A DNA stretch of 28,098 nt, from the IMG/VR virus record IMGVR_UViG_3300020467_000030, positions 1 through 28,098 of that record; one strand, given 5' to 3'. The translations under genes and the position numbers were made by a program. This DNA is from a virus. A model generated the notes under the pieces. It saw only the letters and a list, made by a program, of their open reading frames with translations, searched no databases and was not told where the DNA came from. Of this stretch, positions 1 through 9,000 are shown in pieces; the stretch's first letter is position 1, and every line of letters starts with the position of its first letter.

Positions 1-158
1 CTTGGTTCGCTCCTCAGATGCAAGTATTCGAGTCAGGAGAAGTCCAAGACATGTGTGGTGAAGACGTTTCTTTCTGTCTTGATGCGATCAAAGCGGGTTA
101 TGAAATATGGGTTGATCCGAAATGTAGAGTAGGTCATGAGAAAACTAGAATTTTATAA
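1..158 (+). CDS. Glycosyltransferase-like protein, C-terminal fragment
   Basis: This gene enters from the left edge, so only its last 51 codons are seen (reading frame from base 3, stop TAA at 156-158). The tail reads GEDVSFCLDAIKAGYEIWVD and continues with PKCRVGHEK. An acidic ED pair, then FC, then a hydrophobic strand ending in DP, and a His about ten residues later is the usual C-terminal part of GT-A fold (family 2-like) glycosyltransferases. In that family the ED region lies near the acceptor or base site and the His often helps bind the metal. The enzyme would move a sugar from a nucleotide-sugar donor; the acceptor cannot be told. The next ORF starts directly after the stop, so the two are probably co-transcribed. 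The catalytic DxD region lies outside the window, so the family call rests on the tail alone. Confidence 0.6.
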   Translation, partial: WFAPQMQVFESGEVQDMCGEDVSFCLDAIKAGYEIWVDPKCRVGHEKTRIL

Positions 159-362
159 ATGATTACAAATAATAACATGACTATCAAAGAGATGGAGAAA
201 TACAATATATACGTTGGGGATAAAAAGGTTCACTCCTCAGTTTCTGAGGAAGAAATGATGGACATCACGCAAACTTTTGCAGATGACTTTTATTCTGTGG
301 GCACACCCCATCCTGATCATGTACGAGTTGAGTATTTGGGCTACGATACCGAAGACGAGTAA
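159..362 (+). CDS. Small acidic protein of unknown function (67 aa)
   Basis: I do not recognise a named family. The ORF begins at the base after the upstream stop, with ATG at 159; a second in-frame ATG at 177 (MTIKEMEKYNIYV) is an equally good start and would give 61 aa. The protein is acidic, with no membrane segment and no cysteines. Its pattern is a short basic/aromatic beta segment (YNIYVGDKKVHSSV), an acidic helix (SEEEMMDITQTFADDFY), a Pro-rich turn (GTPHPDHV) and a final strand ending in an acidic tail. Small proteins of this general make-up are common beside structural genes of marine T4-like phages, but that is recollection rather than proof. It is the last gene before the hairpin terminator at 413-439, so it probably closes the glycosyltransferase transcription unit. 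Confidence 0.6.
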   Translation: MITNNNMTIKEMEKYNIYVGDKKVHSSVSEEEMMDITQTFADDFYSVGTPHPDHVRVEYLGYDTEDE

Positions 363-412
363 AATCCGACAGAAAATCTGGCTACGGAGTGTTTATTAGT
401 CTTTTTATAACT

Positions 413-439
413 GGGAGTCTTCGGACTCCCTTTCTTTTT
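413..439 (+). terminator. Rho-independent terminator with TTCG loop
   Basis: A perfect 7-bp stem GGGAGTC/GACTCCC (413-419 with 424-430) is closed by a TTCG tetraloop (420-423) and followed by TTTCTTTTT (431-439). This is a textbook intrinsic terminator. It lies between the stop of the 67-aa ORF (362) and the late-promoter-like box before gp25, so it separates the upstream unit from the baseplate unit. Confidence 0.85.
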
Positions 440-443
440 GCCT

Positions 444-458
444 CTAAATAGATAAATA
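444..458 (+). promoter_or_regulatory. Putative T4-type late promoter, tandem boxes, before gp25
   Basis: CTAAATA (444-450) is followed at once by GATAAATA (451-458). The boxes resemble the T4 late promoter TATAAATA and the CTAAATA-type late motif of marine T4-like phages. They lie directly after the terminator and 19 bases before the gp25 GTG start, where a late promoter for the baseplate operon is expected. No host -35 element is evident. The site is inferred from motif and position only. Confidence 0.6.
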
Positions 459-477
459 CACGAGATCGTAGTAAGAA

Positions 478-882
478 GTGCCAGTTCAAAAAACATCTCA
501 GGGTTTCAAAGACATATCATTATCTTTTAAACGACACCCTGTCACTAATGATATGCTACCCCTCAAAAACGAGGATGCTATCAAGAGGTCTGTTCAGAAT
601 TTGGTAAGAACACAACTAGGTGAAGTTTTCTTCAATGATACGATTGGCACACGAATCACCGCATCGTTATTTGAACTTGCAGATGATGAATATATTGATC
701 CAATACAAAATGAGATTGAAGTTGCCATAACCAATCATGAACCAAGAGTATTATTGAGAAGAGTTGATGTAGACTCTGACCCAGACTCTAATTCATTGGA
801 CATTACAATTGGATATGACATCGTTGGATTATCTGCTCCATCACAAACACTCAATTTTATCTTAGAACCAACTAGGTTATAA
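478..882 (+). CDS. 25: Baseplate wedge protein gp25 (lysozyme-like fold family)
   Basis: gp25 is the small conserved wedge protein that helps hold the gp6-gp7 core bundle and nucleates sheath assembly at the baseplate. At 134 aa it matches T4 gp25 (132 aa). Visible family marks are the N-terminal KRHP segment, the stretch IKRSVQNLVRTQLGEVFFND containing the conserved region before the first strand, GTRITASLFE, and the signature NHEPRV with EPR at residues 88-90. The start is GTG at 478: an in-frame TAA lies at 472-474 and no ATG occurs before the conserved region. A tandem late-promoter-like box lies 19 bases upstream. The stop overlaps the gp6 start by one base (TAATG), which suggests translational coupling. 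Order and length both agree with the assignment. Confidence 0.93.
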   Translation: MPVQKTSQGFKDISLSFKRHPVTNDMLPLKNEDAIKRSVQNLVRTQLGEVFFNDTIGTRITASLFELADDEYIDPIQNEIEVAITNHEPRVLLRRVDVDSDPDSNSLDITIGYDIVGLSAPSQTLNFILEPTRL

Positions 883-3008
883 TGGCATTACAACAATACA
901 CTAATCTAAATTTCGATGATATAAAAACTTCGATTAAGGATTACCTTAGAGCAAATAGTAATTTTACTGATTTCGACTTTGAGGGTTCTAACCTTTCAGT
1001 GTTGATAAATTTATTAGCGTATAATACATATATCACAGCTTTCAATACTAATATGGCAGTGAATGAAACATTCATTGATTCTGCCACACTGAGAGAGAAT
1101 GTTGTATCATTAGCGAGGAATATAGGGTACGTACCAAGATCAAAGAGAGCAGCGAAAGCAAAGGTTGATTATTTCATAGGTGATTTAGCAACAACTGTTG
1201 ACACCATAAAATTTCAACCAGGTATCATATCGAACGGAAGAGTATCAAGCACGAGTTACATATTCTCAATACCAGAACAAGTCACTGGCACTGCTGAGAA
1301 TGGTGAAGCAATAGGAACACTTGATATTTTTCAAGGGCAATATCTTGAAACTAATTTCGTTGTTGATGGTGCACAGAAAAATCAAAGATATGTTTTACCT
1401 AATGATAGTATTGATACATCTACAATTAGAGTCAAGGTAAGAGACAACATATCCTCTACAACAGTGACGGAATTCAATTTAGTTGATAATATCCTTGGTA
1501 TCACATCAGCATCAAACATATATCTTATCCAAGAAACTACTGATGAGAAATATGAGTTGCTATTTGGTGATAATATATTTGGTAAAAAATTATCAGATGG
1601 TAACGTAGTTGAGATATCATACATCAGAACTGAGGGATCTAATGGTAATGGTGTAAGAGATTTCACTTTTGCAGGTAAATTGATTGATCAAAATGGAGCA
1701 TCACTTCAAAACTTTACACCTATTCTAAACGTCAATGAACCCTCTGATAATGGTGATGAGATAGAATCCTTGCAGAGTGTAAAATACTACGCTCCAAGGC
1801 GATATGCGTCACAGCATAGAGCAGTTACTGCATCTGACTATGAAGCAATTCTACCAACAGTTTTTTCAAACATAGAATCTGTGAGTGCTTACGGAGGAGA
1901 GGATCTAAACCCACCTCAGTATGGAAAAGTCTTTATTGCTGCTAAACCTAGAAATGGTAATTTTCTTTCTGACTTTACTAAGAAACAAATATTATCATCT
2001 CTAAAAAGTTATTCAGTTGCTGGAATTGTTCCTGAATTTATTGATCTCAAGTTCTTGTATGTTGAGATTGATAGTACCATATACTACAATGCAAACTTTG
2101 TTGGTGATCCTGAGAATCTCAGAAGTGATGTTGTAAGTGCAATATCATCTTTTGCAGGTGGATCTGAGTTAAATAAATTTGGTGGTAGATTCAAATACAG
2201 TAAGATGCTTTCTTTGATAGACAGCATAAGCACATCTATTACTTCAAATATTACCACAGTAAGAATAAGAAGAAATTTAAACGCAAGTATTAATCAATTT
2301 GCTCAATATGAATTGTGTTTCGATAATGAATTTTATTGTCCTAATTCAACTTATAATATAAAGTCAACTGGTTTCTCTATATCAGGAACAGTAGGAACTG
2401 TGTATCTTACTGATGAAAAGATCGCAGGTTCAGATATTGGTAATCTAGTCTTATTCCAAATTGTGTCTGATGCAGATGTAAAAATTCTTTCAAAATCATT
2501 TGGCACAGTGGATTATAAACATGGTGAAATCATTATAGATACTGTGAATATAACATCAACCGTTCAACCAAATAATATTGTTGAGGTACAAGCAATTCCA
2601 CAATCAAATGATGTTTTGGCAAGAAAAGAGTTATACTTACAACTTGATATAGGGAAAAGTAATTTCTCTATGAGGCAAGATTCTATTGCTTCAGGTGCAA
2701 ACACATCAGGTACAAGGTTTAATGTACAGTCAAGTTACTCGAATGGTTCTAAGGTAAGGGGTGCTATCATATCAAGTACAGCAACCACAACTTCACTTGT
2801 AGGATATGTCGATGGTCAACCATACTTTGGTCCGTTCCATCAAATGAATAATGGTCAGAAGATGACAGGATCATCTCACTCTGACACAAGTAAAATTATT
2901 ACATCTACTCCTCAACAAGTAACTCCAACAGGATCTACATCAACAACATCATCTACATCATCAACAACAACGTCATCAACATCATCCTCAAGCAGTAGTG
3001 GATACTAA
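882..3008 (+). CDS. 6: Baseplate wedge protein gp6 (baseplate J-like)
   Basis: gp6 forms the ring of the baseplate wedge, pairing as a dimer with gp7 and gp25. The N-terminal part closely follows T4 gp6: DFDFEGSNLSVLINLLAYNT at residues 30-49 (T4 has DYDFEGSRLNVL and DLLAYNT), then FIDSATLRENVVSLARNIGY and VPRSKRAA. The central baseplate-J region contains GKVFIAAKPRNG at about 348-359, matching T4 GYAFIAAKPKSG. Length is 708 aa against 660 in T4. The extra length is C-terminal: a short domain with DGQPYFGPFHQMNNGQKMTG (residues 644-663), seen in some marine T4-like gp6 proteins, and then an almost pure Ser/Thr tail from residue 684 on. Both ends overlap neighbours by one base (TAATG). The gene is intact. 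Confidence 0.93.
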   Translation: MALQQYTNLNFDDIKTSIKDYLRANSNFTDFDFEGSNLSVLINLLAYNTYITAFNTNMAVNETFIDSATLRENVVSLARNIGYVPRSKRAAKAKVDYFIGDLATTVDTIKFQPGIISNGRVSSTSYIFSIPEQVTGTAENGEAIGTLDIFQGQYLETNFVVDGAQKNQRYVLPNDSIDTSTIRVKVRDNISSTTVTEFNLVDNILGITSASNIYLIQETTDEKYELLFGDNIFGKKLSDGNVVEISYIRTEGSNGNGVRDFTFAGKLIDQNGASLQNFTPILNVNEPSDNGDEIESLQSVKYYAPRRYASQHRAVTASDYEAILPTVFSNIESVSAYGGEDLNPPQYGKVFIAAKPRNGNFLSDFTKKQILSSLKSYSVAGIVPEFIDLKFLYVEIDSTIYYNANFVGDPENLRSDVVSAISSFAGGSELNKFGGRFKYSKMLSLIDSISTSITSNITTVRIRRNLNASINQFAQYELCFDNEFYCPNSTYNIKSTGFSISGTVGTVYLTDEKIAGSDIGNLVLFQIVSDADVKILSKSFGTVDYKHGEIIIDTVNITSTVQPNNIVEVQAIPQSNDVLARKELYLQLDIGKSNFSMRQDSIASGANTSGTRFNVQSSYSNGSKVRGAIISSTATTTSLVGYVDGQPYFGPFHQMNNGQKMTGSSHSDTSKIITSTPQQVTPTGSTSTTSSTSSTTTSSTSSSSSSGY
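2931..3003 (+). repeat. Trinucleotide TCA/ACA repeat coding the gp6 Ser/Thr tail
   Basis: About 70 bases are built almost entirely of TCA and ACA triplets with a few TCT, ACG and AGC variants. They encode residues 684-708 of gp6, nearly all Ser and Thr. The repeat is in frame and stops just before the final Gly-Tyr codons. Triplet slippage here would change the tail length without a frameshift. Confidence 0.7.
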
Positions 3009-6000
3009 TGATTGAAACATCAATAAACAAAGTAAAAATCCATGAGGTAGTTCAGGGTCAAATACCTGAGTCCATCGCATCAGAAAATCCTAATTTTGCA
3101 AATTTCCTTGAGCAGTATTATATTTCTCAAGAATTTCAGGGTGGTACGGTAGATATTGCAGATAATCTGGTTGAGTATAAAAATCTAAATTTTCTAAACA
3201 GTGAAAATCTAACAGGGTTCACATCCCTTACAAGTGCTGTAAATTTTGTTGATAAAACTATATTTGTTGAGTCTACTGAAGGATTTCCTAGTTCATATGG
3301 ACTATTGCAAATTGATGGTGAGATAATAACATATACAGGAATAGGAACCACATCATTTACGGGATGTGTGCGTGGTTTCAGTGGTATCGAAAATATTAAT
3401 AAAGTAAATGAACCAGAGAGTCTTACATTTACTGTAAGTGGTATATCAACACATGCGAATGAATCTCGTGTAAACAATCTCAGTAATAAGTTTTTAGGTG
3501 AATTTCTAAAGAAACTCAAGAAGCAAGTATTACCTGGTTTCGCAGAAAGAAGGTTGAATGAGAGATTAGATCAACCTAATTTTATAAGGCAATCAACTGA
3601 TTTTTACAAATCAAAAGGAACAGACGAGTCATTCAAGATATTATTTGGTGGATTGTACGGTGAAGCCGTAGAGATGGTGCAACCCTCCAAATTTATGATG
3701 AGACCATCAGATGCGGACTGGGTTGTCGCAGATGTTTTATTATGCGATGTGATAAGCGGAAACCCTTTGAAGATTGAAGGAGAAACACTAACACAAGGCG
3801 GTGCAAGCGGATCGATTTATAAAATTGAGAAATCATTTATAGATGGTAGAAATTATTTTCAGATAGGTATATCAAAAGGAACGCAGGTAGGTTCATTTAG
3901 TCAGACTAACAAGACGTTTGTAACTAAGTCTGTAGGAGTCAATACTACAATTGTGAATGTAGACAGTACAATCGGATTCCCAGATAGCGGATTTATAACT
4001 GTTGATTCTACTGTGCTTGCTTACACAGGTAAGAATTATACGCAATTTGTAGGGGTTGATACAAACTCTTCAGTGGTTTCAATCGGTTCTACAATAACAA
4101 GCGGTGTGAACGCAATATCCTATGAAGATGGTGATCTATCAAATGAAGTAAGATTAAATATTCTTGGTGTCATAAGCAAATTCAATGGCACTGCTAGAAC
4201 ACAGCAGACTGGTAGTTCAATCAATGTAAACACACTGGGTATCGAGCAGACGGATAAAAGGTGGACTACATGGATTGCTAATACTGCAACAAAATATCAA
4301 ATCAACACAATTCGTCAAATATCTCCCAACAATTATAGTGTATTACTAAAAAGCAATCATGCCTTATATAAAGGTGACACAGTTGACATCATTGATTTAG
4401 ATGATAAGGTAATTCAAGGTAATATAACAGGTACTCCACTTAAAGATACTATAAGGATCAACGCTCCTAATCTTGACGTAACGCAAACATATTTTATAAG
4501 AAGACAATTAAAAACTGATGGTGATGATGTTGTTGATGTGCAAAACTCATACTCCAACGGTCTTGAAGTATTCGTAGCTTCAAATAGTTTACCACACTGG
4601 AGCAAATCTCCAAAGAAAAGAATAAGAACATTCACTACTGCAGGTATATCAACAAATACAACTCAATTTACAGTAAACGACCACAACTACAATGATGGTG
4701 AATTAGTTGTATATACTGCATCGTCAACTAAACTCTCTAATCTTGATCAAGGTCAAGCGTACTATGTAAAGAAAATTGATGGTAACACTCTTGCTTTGGC
4801 GTACACACCTGAGAACGTTCGTCGTGGGGAATTTATTACATCTATTGACGGGTCTGATTTAGCAGGTATTACAACACACTTTCTTACTCCACAAGCAGTA
4901 TTCAACAGTGAAATAGGTGGACAAAGAATGCTTCGCAAATTTCCTGTGCCAGAGTACAGCACATCCAAAGAAAAAACTTCACAAGGTGGTGTTGGATTAT
5001 TTGCAAATGGTGTAGAGATTTATTCATACAAATCAACAGATAAAGTTTACTTCGGATTATTGAAGAGTGTTGATGTATTGAATACTGGTGGAGGTTATGA
5101 TGTAATAAACAGACCTAGTTTATCAGTTACACAATCAGGACACACTGGTATCGGTGCTGCTGTGGTTTCACAAGTTTCAGGTGAACTTACAGACGTTCTT
5201 GTTGATACAGAGGGTGTAGACTATCAAGAAAACCCAAATGTTGTCATTACTGGTGGTAATCATGATGGTGCTATATTAAAACCAAAAATGAAACTTACTC
5301 CTCAAGTTGTGGAATTTGACTCCACATCAACTGGAGGAGTTGTTGATACATCATTAGATAAATTTGTTTTTAAATCACCTCATGGATTCAAAGATGGACA
5401 AGAGGTGATATACAATGCAAATGAATCTGACCCAATAGGTATAGGCACAACACCTGGTAAATTGATTGACAAATCAACTTATTTTGTAATTAATAATAGC
5501 CTACAAGAAATACAACTATCAGATAATCAAAATGATGCTCTTCAAGGAATAGGTGCTATACCAATATCAGGAAGTGGTGGTGGAGTTCAATCGTTTGTAT
5601 CTGTTGAGCAAAGGTTGAAAGTAGATCAAATACTTGTTCAAAAAAATGCAACATTCCGCAACAGAAAGGTAACCGCACAATCAGTAGGAATAAACACTTA
5701 TACTGATGTAATAACTATTCCTAATCACGGATTCAATTCTGGAGAAATTGTAAAATATACACGAGAGTTTGGTGCTATAGGTGGATTGACGAATGAGAAA
5801 GAATACTTTATAGTGAAGATAACTGACAACTCTTTCAGAGTTTCTATATCAACCAGTCTAACTGATTATGTCAATCTTACATCTACAGGTAACGGAGACC
5901 AAATTTTTCAGGATCCTCCTATTGCAATTACCATCGACGGAAGACAAGGTATTACCACAGCAAACGCAACCGCTACCCCAGTCATTAGAGGAAGCATTGA

Positions 6001-9000
6001 CGCAGTTCATGTCTCTAGAAATGGTTCTGAGTACGGTTCTACGGTTGTAAATGATAACTTCAAACCAAACATTGATACACTAAGTGGAAAAAATTCTTTC
6101 TTACAATCTTTTGTTGTTGATGGTAAAGTAGATCAGATTATCATAAAACTCGGTGGTGAAAACTTCTTCAGTACACCTGATATTATAATAGACGGAGATG
6201 GTGTAGGTGCAAAAGCAAAGGCGGTTGTGTCTGGTGGGAAAATAATATCTATTGAGATGGTGCAGAAGGGATCTGGATATACCCAACAGAAAACTACAGT
6301 ATCCGCTAAAACACCAGGTTCTGGAGCGATATATTCTGCTAATCTAACAAACTGGACAGTCAATCAGGTATCAAGATTTGCGAAGACTGGTGACATGTCA
6401 CAGGATGATGGTTTTTATGAGACAGCAAAAGATACAGATTTAGGTAACCCCTACGTAAATTATTTTGTACCAAGAAACCTTAGAACATTCTTTGGTGATG
6501 AGGGTGTGGAGCACTCACCAATATTGGGGTACGCATATGATGGTCATCCAATATACGGACCTTATGCGTTTAAAAATACTAATGGTACTGGTGCACTCGC
6601 TTATTTACAATCAAGTTATAAAGCGGTTCAACGAACAGACGGACCTCCAACAACACAATACCCATTAGGTTTCTTTATTGAGGATTATGTTTATGTACAG
6701 GGATTGGGCGATCTTGACGAGCATAACGGTAGATTTGCAGTTACTCCTGATTATCCAAATGGAATTTATGCATACTACACCACAGTCGAGAAATCAATTA
6801 ATGGGAACACTAATAGTCCTTTCTTCTCTGTTAGAGAACCTCAATTCCCGTATGTCATAGGTGATAGTTATAACTCAAAATATGAAACATTCAATAATGA
6901 TTTGTCATCTAATCAAGATTTAGATCCCACATCATTCAACTTAGTAAGAAATACAAATCCACATAAGACAAGAACATACGAATTCATATCTAACTCAAAT
7001 AAAAATACAAGACAGACCAGTAAAATTGTCTCTGTGACATCAGGTGCAGTAGATGATATCAATATCGTAAGATCTGGTGAGGATTATAATGTAGGGGATA
7101 AACTTATATTTGATAATACAGATACAAAAGGTTTTGGTGCAATAGGTCAGGTAACTGAGATTGTTGGTCCTGATCTTGATAATACAGATACTCTTGTATC
7201 TGAAATAACAACCAGATCTGGTGTCAAGTTTACTTCAGATGGCACGAAAGCAACAGGAATCTGGACTGGTGCTCACGGTTTACCAAATAATTCATTTGTA
7301 AAAATATCAGGTGCATCAAATACTTTCGATGGTAGACATAGAATAAGTATAAAAGAGGTGAGTTCAGGTCTTGGTACTGCAATGTTACCTATTGGACTTA
7401 CTACAAGTGTGAGATTAGAAGATGATGTAAGTAAATTTAAGATTAATGATATTATAAAGATAGAAGCAGAGGAATTCAAGATATCAGCAGTAAACAGGTT
7501 ATTGAATCAACTTGATCTCATAAGAGCTCAAAATGGCACTACTGCTGTGGCACATACATTTGGAACATCCATTGTAAGACTAGAAAGAGAATTTACATTT
7601 ACACCAAAAACAAATGAATTAGTTGAAGGTGAGGTAGTACAATATTTTAGAGATGGTGATGTGGGTGCAGGTCGCACTTTTGGCGTGGGTATTACATCAT
7701 CCGTGACAACACAAAATTTTGGTACGATAGACATTCCAACAAGAACAATCTTTTTACCAAGACATCCATTTAGAGATGGTGAGAAAGTAAGATATTCACC
7801 TGGTGCTGGTGCATCAATTACATATCAGACTGATGCTATGAAGAGAGTATCAGCATCCTTCAAACGTCCCTTACCACCAGATGTATTTCTAAAAGTAATT
7901 GATAGAAATAAAGTCGGAATTGTGACAACTCTTGCTGGTATAAGTTCTGACTTGCAGCAGGTAATGTTTGAGGACGCTACAGGTATTGGTAATACTCATT
8001 CATTTGTATCACAAAGAAGTAACATAACTGGTGATTTACAAATTGTTGATGTTACTGTGAAGACAAAGGATGTACACACTCTAAGACCTAATGATGTAAT
8101 TGATATAAGTGTGGTTTCTGCTGCTACGAGTTCTGTTGTTGCAACATATTCTGACAACACAAGATTTGTAAGCATAGGATCGTCAATCAATCCACCAATA
8201 AACGTTACAGAAGGTGATAGATTAGAATTTGATCTATCCGACACATCATTGTCAGAAGTTAATTTAGATTTCTTCTTAGATCAAACATTTGAGAAACAGT
8301 TTGTTGGATCTGGTAAATCTGCTATTGAAATCACTGATTTCGGAGTGCCTGGTAATGCTCTTGCTAAGAAAACAGTTCATTTCAATCAACAAGTTCCAAA
8401 AACTTTATACTATAAGTTCTCAAGTATTGACACAGCAAAGATCATAGAAATTGATAAAGATGTATTTGATTATGGTAAGATAATTGTAAGTCAAAGTAAG
8501 TTCAACACTAGAGTCGGTATTACAACCATAGGTCCGAGAACATTCAAATATAATATTTTTGATGTTCCAGAGAGAGAAAAATATACAACATCATCAGATA
8601 TAAACTACACAACAAACTCTAAAAATATTACAGGTCCTGTTGGTAAAATTCTTCTAACTTCAGGAGGCATATCATATAAAGATTTACCAAGAGTATCGAT
8701 TGCATCAACCACAGGATCATCAGCAGATTTAAAAGCATCGGGTGCAAATATTGGTGCGATTGATAAAGTAAACATTGTTGATTTTGGATTCGACTACCCA
8801 TCTGACAGAACATTGAAACCACAGGCAGCGATGCCACAGGTTTTATTCTTGAAGGATAATTTTGCAGTTGATCAAGTAGCGATTACATCAACAGGTAATA
8901 ATTATCTTGTTGCTCCTAATTTAGTTCTCTTCAACTCAAAAACAAATACAGTTAATGTAAAGGCACAATTCGTTGCTGAATTGACAGGCACCAGTGTCGG

